From Legionella quinlivanii (GTDB taxonomy: Bacteria; Pseudomonadota; Gammaproteobacteria; Legionellales; Legionellaceae): DNA of 64,000 bases. The translations under genes were made by a program, and so were the position numbers. Below are positions 18,360-27,907 of this stretch, one piece after another (the first letter of the stretch is position 1; the number at the start of each line of letters is the position of its first letter). The notes under the pieces are model-generated. The model was given only the letters and a program-made list of their open reading frames with translations, was not told where the DNA came from and searched no databases. The stretch is from NCBI RefSeq assembly GCF_900461555.1, contig NZ_UGOX01000001.1:2245501-2309500 (forward strand), written 5' to 3'.

Positions 18360-18411
18360 AACCCTCTCTCTAACTCTCTCCCAAAGGGAGAGAGGACTTT
18401 GAGGAAAATTA
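18360..18411. repeat. Pyrimidine-run hairpin repeat, copy 1
   Basis: Sequence CCCTCTCTCTAACTCTC followed by a hairpin CTCTCTCCC-AAA-GGGAGAGAG and then GGACTTTGAGGAAAAT. A related block lies at 41025-41075 and a shortened relative at 44655-44690, so it is a small dispersed repeat and not specific to this gene. Confidence 0.65.
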
Positions 18412-18420
18412 AGAGAAAAT

Positions 18421-18445
18421 CCCTCTCCTCTGAGAGGGATTTTAG
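18421..18445 (+). terminator. Possible intrinsic terminator after the 163-aa gene
   Basis: Hairpin CCCTCTC-CTCT-GAGAGGG (18421-18438) is followed by ATTTTAG. The stem is 7 bp with a weak T run, and the sequence is part of the pyrimidine-run repeat neighbourhood, so termination is only possible. Confidence 0.4.
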
Positions 18446-18583
18446 CATGATTTAGCACTTAAAAAATATCGATTCTTTAAGAATACGTTAAGTTTAACCA
18501 CGTATAATTCAACTATTAATCTGACTAAATGGAATTATGTTTCTGTAAATAAAAGGATTCGCAGTTTTGTTGTAGGTGATAAC

Positions 18584-21500
18584 ATGAAAGAGAAAAAAGA
18601 GAAGGTATTTGTACTCGTTAACCTCGGCACAGATACTAAGTATACCCCGACTCCCGAAGAAGATCCCGTTAGTTATCCTGATGGTGAAGCCTTAAGCGTC
18701 GCTGGTCAATTAGTCGATTCAAACGGTGTTCATCGTGATGATGAAAGCCCCTATGTCTCTGATAAAATAGAAGTTATCATCGGTCCCGATACCTTGGGTA
18801 AGGCCGTTTATAGCCGTATCGCCCGACAGATGGAATCCCTTCTCAAAGCCATTCTTCGCGGTGACGACCGAGCTGCTATTCTTTCTCATAGCCGAGGCGG
18901 GGTAGAAACCGTCCTGCTCACTCACTACATGAATGCGATTAAGAACCTGTTCAATCAGAATAAAGGTTCCAATTACGAACAATTCATTACCCTGCTTAAA
19001 GCCGATCCGGTTGTTGGTCCTTTTTTAGCCAATGCCACTATTACTAAAAAACTTCAGCAGGAAGTCTTTCCACAATTAAAAGCCGTTTATGAGCAAAAGC
19101 AAACAATCGATCTTAAATTAAGTATTTTTGTTCTTGATCCCGTTCCTGGCGATGTTCCCATTTACGGATGGGATGACAAGTTATTTTATCAGCCTCTTCC
19201 TGAGATCGTTGATCAGGCAGAAATAGTTTATTACGAAAACGAAATGAGCTGGGGATTTACACCCATCCTCCCTAAAGCGCCTGTTCACGAAGGCGCAAAG
19301 TTTTCCGCCATTACGATTCCGGGACATCACGGCACCGGCTCTTCAGGAAATAACTGTGACCAGACAGGTACGCCTGTTCCGGCTGTACCGCGTAAATCAG
19401 GTGAAGGCAATGCCAATGCAAAACAAGCTCACAAATTAGTATTTTTAAAACTGCTTCGGTTTTTAAATGATAATCAAGTGCAGTTCGACATGAACAGTTT
19501 TGCAACTGCGCCGGAAAAAGGCTTGCTTAACCGAGTAATTCGCTCTCTTAATAAACATAAGCTCACCGATAAAGACCATCCTCTGCTTTCCACGAAACAG
19601 ACCGAAGGGGAGCCAATTGAAACAGTAATTAATTCTGAATGCCTGGTTCCTGCCACGTATCGTTCTTATTACAAAATTCAGAATAATGAACTCGCTTACA
19701 AGGTATTTAACAATACCAATTATGCCTGGCTTGGCAAGCGCAATAAAAAATATCGCGAAGCCTTACAGGATGGTAAATACGTCCCATTATCCACTGTTAT
19801 TCCACCTGTGTCAGGCTTTGTTAATGAAGAACATGCCAATATTGCCCGAGAAAAATTGTTCAAGGATTTTGGTATCGATGCCACCTCGTCTATTGACCAT
19901 CTCCTGACTCAGGCCACACTGACTTTGGTATCAGGATTCTTAGCCGCAATAGCCAAGCCAGATAAAGAATTAAAAGCAACCCCAGTCGACCTGTCCGTTT
20001 CTTCGTCGATGACCGAGAGTTGGACTAATCTAATCCCTGCTGAAAAGCCGGCTGATATGCCTTCCACAGTTGCTAATTTACTGGCAACTGAATCAGGCCA
20101 GAAAATGATTAAGGAAGGATTTTCTGCGGTCGTTGAAAAAATCAGCCAGAGCTATTTATCCGCTGGATTAGATCCCGCCACTCGATGGACCCTTTATCAG
20201 GCGATTGTGGGCGCATTTAATCAATTTGAAGAAACATTAATTAGCTTAAAGAAGAGCGAAGAAAGTCAATCTTCAGAACCTGTTCCAGTGGGCGCAGTGG
20301 CTGCTAATGCCGCAAAAGCAGCAAGCAGTTCCGCGCAGAATAAACACAGTGAGTTGTCCAAATTGCTGGAAGAAGTTAAAGAGGATGCGAAGTCGTCTCT
20401 AGTTAAAACATTTGCTCAATATCAGCAAAATCTCGAACACGAACTTCAGAACATTGTGGCTACCATTGAGACCTCCAAGCATGACAAATTGGTAAATGGC
20501 TTTAAAAAAATAGCCTTTTCAATTGTTAAAAAGAATGCGGATACCAAAGAAATTAATAGTGAAGAGGACAAACGCTTTTTTGCCGCATTGGAAGAACACG
20601 TAAGTGGAGTCAAGGATTCAGATTATCCAGAAACCATTGCATTGCTTTGGCCATTAATTAAAGGCGATATCATAGCGATTTATGGTTTATCAGGAGAAAA
20701 CGCCGAAGCAATTAACTCTATTGATTCCGAGTTATTAAGCAAATATTTCGATACCGAACCAAGCTGGTCTGACTTTGAATTACTCTTTGAAAAACTGATT
20801 AATTTCCAGAGGGATCTCAAAGCGGTTGAGATATTACCTACCGATGAATACTTGCATGAGCTTCAACTCAATTTGAATGCATTATGTGATTGTGCTGCCC
20901 GACATTTGCCAGCACCAGGCGATGCCTCAGAATTCGCTAAACAAGTGAGATGCTTCAGAATTCTTGCAGGAATAGACGAGTTTCCTTCAATTGAAAAAAT
21001 CAAGGGTGAATATCACCTGTTGGAAGAAACGCTTGCTGAGCTTCTTCTTAAGAATGAAAACATGGCAGAAATAAACGAGCGTTTATCTCAGGCCAGGATT
21101 CACGCAGAAGAACAAGTGAAAGCTCTGGAATCTAAAAATGCAGCTTCACTGCTGTTGATGCAGGCTTTGACAGCTCAAATAGACGATTTTCAACTGAAAA
21201 CAGCGTCTTTACAAAATCAGCTTGAAGCTCGGACTCAAGAAAAAGAGGGATTAACTGTTGAAAATGCTGATTTGCAAAAAACTGTTGAAAGTCTTCGACA
21301 AGAAATAGCAGTTTATACCAAAAAAATAGATGTCTTATCTTCTGAAAAAGAAAAGCTGGATGTACAGAATAAAGAATTGTTATCGACATTATCCAAATTT
21401 AAAGGGATGAAGGAACACATTCAGGCATTACTTGCAGACAATGAAAGACTTCAGGCAAGCAATGAGAAACTCCAGGATCAGGTTGCTGTGTTAAAGCGGG

Positions 21501-22486
21501 AGAAAAGCGAGGCCGTTGCCCAGCAATTCGAGATGGTAATGGAAGCCCAGGCAAAAGACAGGCAACTGTCTGCTGCCGTCAACGAAAATCTGGAACTAAA
21601 GTCTCAACTGGGAGTCATTACAAAGACCCGCAATGAGTTAGATGAGCAGAACCAAAGCCTGGCAGAAGAAAATGCAAAATTACGTGCTGAAATTGAAGCG
21701 AAAAGTCATGCAATGGACGAGACACGAAGACTCCAGCAAGCGGCGGCTCGTGAAATTGAAGCTTTAAAGTCTGAAAATAGCGATTTACACAATCAATCAG
21801 CCCATGCGAAAGAATCGGCGGAGCGACAAATCGCTCAATTGAGTGCTGAGAACTCACGCCTGGCGGCAGAGTTGAATCAAGCGGCTGAACAAAATGAGGC
21901 GAATAGAAACGAAATCGGGCGATTAGAAATTGCGAAAACCGCACTTGAGGAAGAGCTTGTTCGGGCGCGGGCAAGTCAGTCCTTAGAAGATGAAGCTAAA
22001 CGTGCTGAATTGCTCAAGGATTTAAACAGTGACACCCAAAGAAAATGCCTGAATACCATTCACGATGAACTCTTACCTCTCATCGATGAGTATCTGGAGC
22101 ATCTCAAAAACAAAAAAGATCCGATTGCGGAACAGAAAAAGCAAATAGTAACCAATTTGAGAGCAATACTAAATGATGATATAGGAACCCCTTTAGCCGT
22201 GGATAGAATGAAAAAATATCAAGCGCAACTCACTAAAGAAAATAAAGAGATGCTTTCATCACATCGTGACGGTCCCTGGACACGTTTTGCCTCAAATTCG
22301 CTGAAAATCCTGGCGATAGCGCTTACCGGCGTGCTTCCTGGCTTGGCAGTTTTAGGTGCTTATTCTCTGATTACAGGCAGGTCACCGATGTTCTGGCAGG
22401 CACAGGGTAATCGAACCATGCGGAAAGTTGAAGATACAATCAATCACTCTTTGAAGGGATTTGAAACGCCCGGGAGAAGCCAGTAA
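18584..22486 (+). CDS. Large effector-like protein: Tle1/DUF2235-like hydrolase domain plus long coiled coil
   Basis: 1300 residues. The N-terminal 260 residues have what looks like an alpha/beta-hydrolase triad of the DUF2235/Tle1 phospholipase type: LSHSRGGVET (Ser103; family GFSRGA), FVLDPVPGDV (Asp185; family VWDTVGS) and TIPGHHGTGSSG (His248 or 249; family FPGxHxDxGGG). A helical middle follows, then an unbroken heptad-rich coiled coil (about 810-1175) and a hydrophobic segment (about 1238-1265, LKILAIALTGVLPGLAVLGA) near the end. Such an enzyme-coiled coil-membrane layout is usual for Dot/Icm effectors that act on host membranes. TAGGTGAT precedes the ATG. Substrate and secretion are inferred. 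Confidence 0.75.
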   Translation: MKEKKEKVFVLVNLGTDTKYTPTPEEDPVSYPDGEALSVAGQLVDSNGVHRDDESPYVSDKIEVIIGPDTLGKAVYSRIARQMESLLKAILRGDDRAAILSHSRGGVETVLLTHYMNAIKNLFNQNKGSNYEQFITLLKADPVVGPFLANATITKKLQQEVFPQLKAVYEQKQTIDLKLSIFVLDPVPGDVPIYGWDDKLFYQPLPEIVDQAEIVYYENEMSWGFTPILPKAPVHEGAKFSAITIPGHHGTGSSGNNCDQTGTPVPAVPRKSGEGNANAKQAHKLVFLKLLRFLNDNQVQFDMNSFATAPEKGLLNRVIRSLNKHKLTDKDHPLLSTKQTEGEPIETVINSECLVPATYRSYYKIQNNELAYKVFNNTNYAWLGKRNKKYREALQDGKYVPLSTVIPPVSGFVNEEHANIAREKLFKDFGIDATSSIDHLLTQATLTLVSGFLAAIAKPDKELKATPVDLSVSSSMTESWTNLIPAEKPADMPSTVANLLATESGQKMIKEGFSAVVEKISQSYLSAGLDPATRWTLYQAIVGAFNQFEETLISLKKSEESQSSEPVPVGAVAANAAKAASSSAQNKHSELSKLLEEVKEDAKSSLVKTFAQYQQNLEHELQNIVATIETSKHDKLVNGFKKIAFSIVKKNADTKEINSEEDKRFFAALEEHVSGVKDSDYPETIALLWPLIKGDIIAIYGLSGENAEAINSIDSELLSKYFDTEPSWSDFELLFEKLINFQRDLKAVEILPTDEYLHELQLNLNALCDCAARHLPAPGDASEFAKQVRCFRILAGIDEFPSIEKIKGEYHLLEETLAELLLKNENMAEINERLSQARIHAEEQVKALESKNAASLLLMQALTAQIDDFQLKTASLQNQLEARTQEKEGLTVENADLQKTVESLRQEIAVYTKKIDVLSSEKEKLDVQNKELLSTLSKFKGMKEHIQALLADNERLQASNEKLQDQVAVLKREKSEAVAQQFEMVMEAQAKDRQLSAAVNENLELKSQLGVITKTRNELDEQNQSLAEENAKLRAEIEAKSHAMDETRRLQQAAAREIEALKSENSDLHNQSAHAKESAERQIAQLSAENSRLAAELNQAAEQNEANRNEIGRLEIAKTALEEELVRARASQSLEDEAKRAELLKDLNSDTQRKCLNTIHDELLPLIDEYLEHLKNKKDPIAEQKKQIVTNLRAILNDDIGTPLAVDRMKKYQAQLTKENKEMLSSHRDGPWTRFASNSLKILAIALTGVLPGLAVLGAYSLITGRSPMFWQAQGNRTMRKVEDTINHSLKGFETPGRSQ

Positions 22487-22537
22487 TTATCTGGCTTCGA
22501 CTTAATGCGAACAGCACGAGCCACTTCAGAACTTAAT

Positions 22538-22555
22538 GTTGGGCCAAGGCCCAAC
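22538..22555. terminator. Perfect GC-rich hairpin downstream of the 1300-aa gene
   Basis: GTTGGGCC-AA-GGCCCAAC is an 8-bp perfect inverted repeat between two convergent genes. No clear T run follows on either strand, so it may be a terminator core or a repeat remnant. Confidence 0.4.
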
Positions 22556-22587
22556 TTACTCCTCTCGCGAAAGTGCTGCTTTAATAA

Positions 22588-23043
22588 CTAGTTTGCAGGT
22601 AGTTTGCGAAAGCCTACCGCAAGTCGATTCCAGCCGTTAATGGTGATGATAGCAACCGTCAAATCAACTGCTTCTTTCTCGCTGAAATGCTTCAGTAACT
22701 CCTCATAGACTTCATCAGGTGCATGAGTTTCAGATAATAAAGTAATTGCCTCAGCCCAAGCTAGTGCCGCACGTTCGAGCTCTGTAAAGAATGGCGCTTC
22801 ATGCCATACCGCAACAGCATTCAGACGTCTTTGCGTTTCCCCTGCTTTTAACGCATCAACACAATGCATATCAACACAGAATACGCAGCCATTGATTTGA
22901 GAAACTCGCAGTTTCAGCAACTCAAGCAAGCGCTTGTCCAATCCGGATTCATTCACAAATCGCTCAAGATTCAACATCGCTTTAAGTGCTTCAGGAGATG
23001 CTTTATAGAAATCGGCTCGTGTAATAGTCATCCTAACCCCCAT
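22588..23043 (-). CDS. AhpD-like carboxymuconolactone decarboxylase-family protein
   Basis: 151 residues of the all-helical AhpD/CMD fold. The redox motif is present: NGCVFCVDMHCVDALKAGE, with the CxxC and the nearby His of alkylhydroperoxidase-like proteins, and the typical HEAPFFTELERAALAWAEA helix. Likely a small cytoplasmic peroxidase or thiol-disulfide protein. Starts at ATG 23043 or 23031 are both possible; neither has a strong ribosome site. Confidence 0.9.
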   Translation of the reverse strand: MGVRMTITRADFYKASPEALKAMLNLERFVNESGLDKRLLELLKLRVSQINGCVFCVDMHCVDALKAGETQRRLNAVAVWHEAPFFTELERAALAWAEAITLLSETHAPDEVYEELLKHFSEKEAVDLTVAIITINGWNRLAVGFRKLPAN

Positions 23044-23130
23044 ATGTATAATGGATTATCAGCCGTGGAATGTGAGTTAATTATAGCTCATGGGAAAAAA
23101 GCGGCGCAGGGTTAGATTAAACTGTCCTCC

Positions 23131-23262
23131 CCGCGCGGCATTGTTGCGTAAATGAAAATAGGTGTGTGCAAAAGGCTGTCATTGCGAGCATTAGCGAAGC
23201 AATCCAACTCATACCCCTGCTCAAGCTTTGGTCTGGATTGCTTCGCTAACGCTCGCAAAGAC
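23131..23262. repeat. MITE-like palindromic element, copy 2
   Basis: Arms 23178-23206 (GTCATTGCGAGCATTAGCGA...) and 23234-23262 (...GCTAACGCTCGCAAAGAC) pair over about 28 bp. The left flank CGCGCGGCATTGTTGCGTAA matches copy 1 and, in inverted form, the right flank of copy 3. It fills most of the 335-bp gap between the AhpD-like and FAD enzyme genes; nothing else is seen there. Confidence 0.8.
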
Positions 23263-23378
23263 AACAGTTTGATTGAATGGTTTTTTTCACGAACAACACC
23301 TGTGCGGGAAAGACATAATTTTCGTAACTTAATGGCAGTGCAGGTTTAAGTGACTACTGCGCTGCCTCACATAAGAAT

Positions 23379-24665
23379 TTAAGGGACAGTTTGAGTGCTT
23401 AACTGCTGTAATTCATATTGAAGAAGCGAGATTTTTTCTCTGTGGTCAACCAGGGATTTAAAATGCTCAAGGCACTCAACATAGTCCTCAGCACGCTCCT
23501 TCCGATAATCCCCCTGCTCGGCAAACTGGTTTTCCACTCCATTAAATAGCTCAGCCGCATCCTCCAGAGCATTCTCTATTCCGCATCCCAGTAGAAAATT
23601 GGCAGGCATAAACGCATCCCCTATCAGGCAATAAAATCCTCCCTTAGGAAGACTCATCGCATGGTGACTGGCAATTTCGAGATCCATTTTGAACACTGAA
23701 GACAGGGTTAAGGCTCTGGTTTTGAATTTTTCATTCTTCATTAATAACTTCATAATGCGGTCAAACCATTTTTTTAGTTCCCCGGTGTCCTTACTTTGTA
23801 AAATTTCCTCAGGCACTTCACCAGTAGCATAAACGGTTTCAGACTGCTTTGAATACTTTATAAAGAATACGGGGGAACGATCAAGCTTCCAGCCTAAAGA
23901 TTTTAGTTCAAAGATCTGCTCCGGAGATAAAATAATACTGGAATCAAATGGGGTCATTACCGGGGTACGCATCATCTCAAAAGGAGCATTCTCAATGGCT
24001 AAACTGATAATACCAAAAGCATTATATTCAGGATTCTCTATTGGCTCATAGGAAATCGCAAACTCAGGATTTTGTCTATTCCAAACCCGTGTATAGGATT
24101 TAGCGGTTTTTCCCGACGCATCAACCAGCAGGTCAAAATGAACGCTCTGCTGCTTGCCATCGATTTCAAGGACCAACTCCTGATCCTTCCCTCTGGCCTC
24201 GATAACCTGAGCATCTCCTTTATGAAAAACCAATTGCTGATCGTCTGAAAACTGAATTGTATTTCTTTTAAAAGAATACGCTTTCTTCGCATAAATCAAT
24301 TGTAGCTTTTCATATTGATAGCGTTGCAAATCACCGATAGCAATCACCGTACGCTCTTTTTCAATAAGCTCAAAAAAAGCCAGATCAAGACGCTCTTCTT
24401 CGTTAAGCTCGGGAAGCTTTTGCGGCGCAATTAACTGGCATCTAAAATCCCTCTGATCTAAAAAGTATGCTTTATTTTTAAGCGAACTTAAATTAAAGAA
24501 GTCAGCAATAGTTTGCTCTTGTAAAACCACTCCCTGACTACGGCTAAACAATTGATCTTCTCGCCTGGAGTCAATCAAATGAACCGAATAACCTTTGGTT
24601 AATAAGCTAAGAGCTGCAGCCAGTCCTGCAGGCCCCATTCCCATGATATAGGCATTTTTTGGCAT
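23379..24665 (-). CDS. FAD-dependent oxidoreductase (aromatic-hydroxylase-like)
   Basis: 428 residues. The N-terminus has a dinucleotide-binding motif GMGPAGLAAALSLL with the acidic strand end HLIDSRRE; LLVDASGKTAKSY and CLIGDAFMPANFLLGCGIENALEDA correspond to the DG and GD motifs of class A flavin monooxygenases. Residues near 40-60 (LFSRSQGVVLQEQTIADFF) resemble the same region of p-hydroxybenzoate hydroxylase and, more weakly, MICAL. The C-terminal 40 residues are a charged coiled coil. Substrate unknown; it could be an effector, as it stands alone among effector-like genes. Confidence 0.75.
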   Translation of the reverse strand: MPKNAYIMGMGPAGLAAALSLLTKGYSVHLIDSRREDQLFSRSQGVVLQEQTIADFFNLSSLKNKAYFLDQRDFRCQLIAPQKLPELNEEERLDLAFFELIEKERTVIAIGDLQRYQYEKLQLIYAKKAYSFKRNTIQFSDDQQLVFHKGDAQVIEARGKDQELVLEIDGKQQSVHFDLLVDASGKTAKSYTRVWNRQNPEFAISYEPIENPEYNAFGIISLAIENAPFEMMRTPVMTPFDSSIILSPEQIFELKSLGWKLDRSPVFFIKYSKQSETVYATGEVPEEILQSKDTGELKKWFDRIMKLLMKNEKFKTRALTLSSVFKMDLEIASHHAMSLPKGGFYCLIGDAFMPANFLLGCGIENALEDAAELFNGVENQFAEQGDYRKERAEDYVECLEHFKSLVDHREKISLLQYELQQLSTQTVP

Positions 24666-25089
24666 AAAGAGTTATCAATGAGTGAATGTGTGAAAGATAG
24701 TATCACTGGATTATTAAGAAATTATTAGGATGTGTCTTAATATTGCGCAGTTATTCTGGATCCCGTGAACCCACCAGTACGATATGTAGCAACACCACAC
24801 AGGGTGATTGTCTATAACACAGTCTACTCTTATCTTCTACGTCCCGAGGGATCGAGGCAATGCGTCTGATTGGAAAAAGCATTTTTAAACTCGCTACCAA
24901 TTTTATGGATACCCCGCATAAAGCGGGGTACGTAGGCTCTTAGGGGTACGTAAGCTCTTAGGGATAGGTAGGCTCTTATAGGATGGTTAAATTTTATGAC
25001 CATCTCTCAGTGACAAGCCGCAGGGCATAGAGGTGATGTGTAGATACCTATTGGGTTTAGTCACAGGAGCAAGGGATGAATTTCGCTCA
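24666..25089. other. 424-bp intergenic region with hairpin and triplicated 18-bp unit
   Basis: No gene is seen between the FAD enzyme and the glycosyltransferase. It contains a hairpin TACCCCGC-ATAAA-GCGGGGTA (24910-24930) followed directly by three 18-bp tandem units (24931-24948, 24949-24966, 24967-24984) with the common core GTAGGCTCTTAGGG. The rest is unremarkable. Confidence 0.7.
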
Positions 25090-25845
25090 TCAGCTCATTT
25101 TGCTTAACATCAATTTATACCATACCGCATAGGGTTGGGCTAACCACCACTTCCAGGGCACACGACCATAATATTTATTTACTGTCTGTATGGCCTCCTG
25201 ATAATGTAAGCGACGCAGGCGGCGTGTTTTAGTAGCTGAATGAATGCGATTTACAGCGATAAACTCATCGATGAATAGCAGAGGGCCGCCTAATTTAAAC
25301 AAACGCCACCACAAATCATAATCCATCGCCATATGAAGGCTTTCATCTACCCCGCCGACAGCTTCCCATGCGCTTCGCCTGATTAAGCTGGCCGGTTGAG
25401 AAATAATACAACGGGATGCCAGACGATCCTCAAAAAAAGCTTCCACCCAGACGGGCTTTCTTCGCCCTGACTTTTCAGACACATTCCATGAGCGCCCATA
25501 AGCGGCTGGTTTTTCAGGAGCCGATTCAAGCGCATTTAACAACAAATGCAGACTATTTGCCAAAAACCAGTCATCGCTGTTTAGCCAGCACACATACGGA
25601 GCCTTGCCCCGCGAAATCCCTTCATTGATGGCCTGAGCCTGTCCTTCATCGCGGGCGATACGCCATCCACTTAGATAATTTTTCCATTGATCGATAATCT
25701 CGGGCGTACAATCGGTTGAGCCCCCGTCCATAACAAATACTTCAACAGGAAGATTCTGCTTAAAAATGGAAGCCAGGGCATCGTTCAGAAAACAGCCCTG
25801 ATTGTAGGAAGGGACCACAATGGTTATTAAAGGTTTCAAACTCAT
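25090..25845 (-). CDS. Family 2 glycosyltransferase
   Basis: 251-residue GT-A enzyme that transfers a sugar from a nucleotide donor during surface-polysaccharide assembly at the cytoplasmic face. Shows [37 protein letters not shown], the metal-binding LNSDDWF and the acceptor-side [16 protein letters not shown]. Last gene of the Wzm/Wzt operon, overlapping the end of the GDP-fucose synthase gene by 4 bp. Donor and linkage cannot be read from sequence. Confidence 0.9.
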   Translation of the reverse strand: MSLKPLITIVVPSYNQGCFLNDALASIFKQNLPVEVFVMDGGSTDCTPEIIDQWKNYLSGWRIARDEGQAQAINEGISRGKAPYVCWLNSDDWFLANSLHLLLNALESAPEKPAAYGRSWNVSEKSGRRKPVWVEAFFEDRLASRCIISQPASLIRRSAWEAVGGVDESLHMAMDYDLWWRLFKLGGPLLFIDEFIAVNRIHSATKTRRLRRLHYQEAIQTVNKYYGRVPWKWWLAQPYAVWYKLMLSKMS

Positions 25846-26813
25846 GATCGGATATTCATCATTAGAAAATCACCGTAAGCTTTCCTGATTCCATCGGTTA
25901 GAATGGTTCGGGCAGACCAGCCCAATGCATGCAATTTTCCGGTATCTAATAACTTGCAGGGTGTTCCATCAGGCCTGGAACTATCGAATACTATTGTTCC
26001 TTCAAAACCTACTGCCTCCATTACAATCTCGGCCAGTTCCCGGATAGAACAGACACTGCCAGTCCCCACATTAAAAATTCCTTCATTGACTGCTGATTCC
26101 ATTAAAAATACGCAGGCATCGGCCAAATCATCTACATACAAAAATTCACGCAGTGGTTTACCTGAGCCCCAGACAAGCAACTCTTTATCTCCACGCTGTT
26201 TCGCTTCATGGGTTCTGCGAATCAGTGCAGGAAGCACATGGCTGTTATCAGGATGATAATTATCATTGGGCCCGTAAAGATTTGCCGGCATTACCGAGAT
26301 GAACTGCGTACCATATTGCCGGTTATAATTCTCACACAGTTTAAGGCCTGCAATTTTGGCAAGCGCATAGGGTTCGTTGGTTGGTTCAAGCACTCCACTT
26401 AGCAAATAGTCTTCTTTCATGGGCTGCGGGCAATCACGCGGGTAAATACAGCTTGAACCAAAAAAGAGCATACGCTCGACACCTGCTATCTTGGCTGCAT
26501 GGATAAGGTTGGTAGCAATCATCAGATTCTCATAGATAAATTCAGCCCTGTAAGTATTGTTCGCGTGGATTCCACCCACACGCGCTGCTGCCAAAAAAAT
26601 GTAAGCCGGCTTTGTATATTTGAGAAACTCGGTCACCGCCATTTGCTCAGTCAGATCCAGTTCCGAATGAGTGCGGGTTATCAGATTGGTATATCCCGCT
26701 GCGGTTAAACGGCGTATCAGTGCCGCACCCACCATGCCTCGATGGCCGGCGATATATATACTGTCAGTCTTGCTAATTGGGTTACTGTCATAGCTTGGCA
26801 CGATCACATCCAT
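25842..26813 (-). CDS. fcl: GDP-L-fucose synthase
   Basis: Short-chain dehydrogenase that epimerises and reduces GDP-4-keto-6-deoxy-mannose to GDP-L-fucose with NADPH. 323 residues, normal length with about 15 extra at the N-terminus. Motifs: [40 protein letters not shown] and the YxxxK catalytic pair in [11 protein letters not shown]. The partner dehydratase gene (gmd) is not in the window. It implies that L-fucose, or a relative such as colitose made through similar intermediates, is part of the glycan built by this operon. Confidence 0.93.
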   Translation of the reverse strand: MDVIVPSYDSNPISKTDSIYIAGHRGMVGAALIRRLTAAGYTNLITRTHSELDLTEQMAVTEFLKYTKPAYIFLAAARVGGIHANNTYRAEFIYENLMIATNLIHAAKIAGVERMLFFGSSCIYPRDCPQPMKEDYLLSGVLEPTNEPYALAKIAGLKLCENYNRQYGTQFISVMPANLYGPNDNYHPDNSHVLPALIRRTHEAKQRGDKELLVWGSGKPLREFLYVDDLADACVFLMESAVNEGIFNVGTGSVCSIRELAEIVMEAVGFEGTIVFDSSRPDGTPCKLLDTGKLHALGWSARTILTDGIRKAYGDFLMMNIRS

Positions 26814-27907
26814 TTCTTTATAAATACAGAGCTTCTGCTCTTTATCCGATACATCATGTCTACCGCAATGTGCTGCAGTATAAATGATGATATCGCCCTT
26901 CTAATTTGCCTCTGAGTCGGGGTATAGCCCAGTAAACCAGAGCGGATCCGGCTCATCTCTTTAAACCCTGTCTCATTGATTAATGATGAAGTTTTCTGCT
27001 GCTCGTGAACTCGAAAAGCCCCCATAAAAAAAGGCACATGGGCAAACCGGGCACCAGCCTCTTTAAACCGAATCAATAAATCCCAATCCATTGCAAAACG
27101 GAAGGACTCATCAAGCTGCCCCCCCGCTTTTTCCCAGATTTCTCGCCGCCAGAATAAGGTTTCCTGAGGCACAAAATCAGCCCAGGATAAAACACGTTCA
27201 TTATGGCCCGGCAATATCCAACGCCCGATTTCCAACCCTTTTTCATCAATCAGCAGTCGATTTCCATAAACCACATCCACCTCTGGATGAGTCTGAAAAT
27301 AATGACTGACATAGGCAAGGGTGCCTGGTAAAAGCAAATCATCCGAGTTGAGGTAAGCCATGATATCGCCGTCGGTCTTTGCAAATCCAAGATTGATGGC
27401 CTGAGTTTGGCCCTTATCCGGTTTGGACACCCAGTCGCTGAGCTTATTATTGTATTGTTTCAGTATGCTCAGTGTTTCATCTTTTGAGCCGCCATCCTGA
27501 ATAACATATTCAAGATTAGGATAGTTTTGTTCGAGGACACTTAAGATAGTTTGCTCTATAAATTGTCCCTGTTCATAGGAAGGCGTAACCAGTGAAATAC
27601 GTAAGGGTTTATTAATGGGTATAGCTGGAGGCCGATTGATTTTACTAAGCGGGCGGGGGGCATATTGATTCAGATTACCCAATCGGGGTCTTAATATTTC
27701 CAATATCCGGATTTTCATGCGCTTAATCCAGAATGGACAGTAGATTCTGTAGGAGGAATTAATGAAAGCCCATTGCTCGTGAATCAGCTTGTCCTGCTCT
27801 TCAACCAGCTTTTTTAATGCCTGGTTTTCATCCAGAGTTTGCTCCAGGCTGAGCCAGTCAATTCCATGCTTTTTTGCAAATTCCTGCAATGATTTGTTAT
27901 CAGGCAC
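26804..27907 (-). CDS. Family 2 glycosyltransferase with N-terminal extension
   Basis: 367 residues. GTG start at 27907 is supported by AAGGAAG 6 bases upstream. Residues 1-100 are a charged helical extension; the GT-A domain follows with [48 protein letters not shown] (metal site) and [15 protein letters not shown]. It overlaps both the fusion gene upstream (8 bp) and fcl downstream (10 bp), so translation is coupled through the operon. Closely related in pattern to the last gene of the operon. Confidence 0.9.
   Translation of the reverse strand: MPDNKSLQEFAKKHGIDWLSLEQTLDENQALKKLVEEQDKLIHEQWAFINSSYRIYCPFWIKRMKIRILEILRPRLGNLNQYAPRPLSKINRPPAIPINKPLRISLVTPSYEQGQFIEQTILSVLEQNYPNLEYVIQDGGSKDETLSILKQYNNKLSDWVSKPDKGQTQAINLGFAKTDGDIMAYLNSDDLLLPGTLAYVSHYFQTHPEVDVVYGNRLLIDEKGLEIGRWILPGHNERVLSWADFVPQETLFWRREIWEKAGGQLDESFRFAMDWDLLIRFKEAGARFAHVPFFMGAFRVHEQQKTSSLINETGFKEMSRIRSGLLGYTPTQRQIRRAISSFILQHIAVDMMYRIKSRSSVFIKKWM

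Noticed and set aside
18421-18438. The pyrimidine hairpins as gene-specific terminators.
   Set aside because: The same repeat occurs in three unrelated gaps, so a dispersed repeat explains it better; a terminator role is kept only as possible.
23152-23349. 65-codon open frame on the plus strand.
   Set aside because: Overlaps the MITE-like palindrome (23131-23262) and has no ribosome site.
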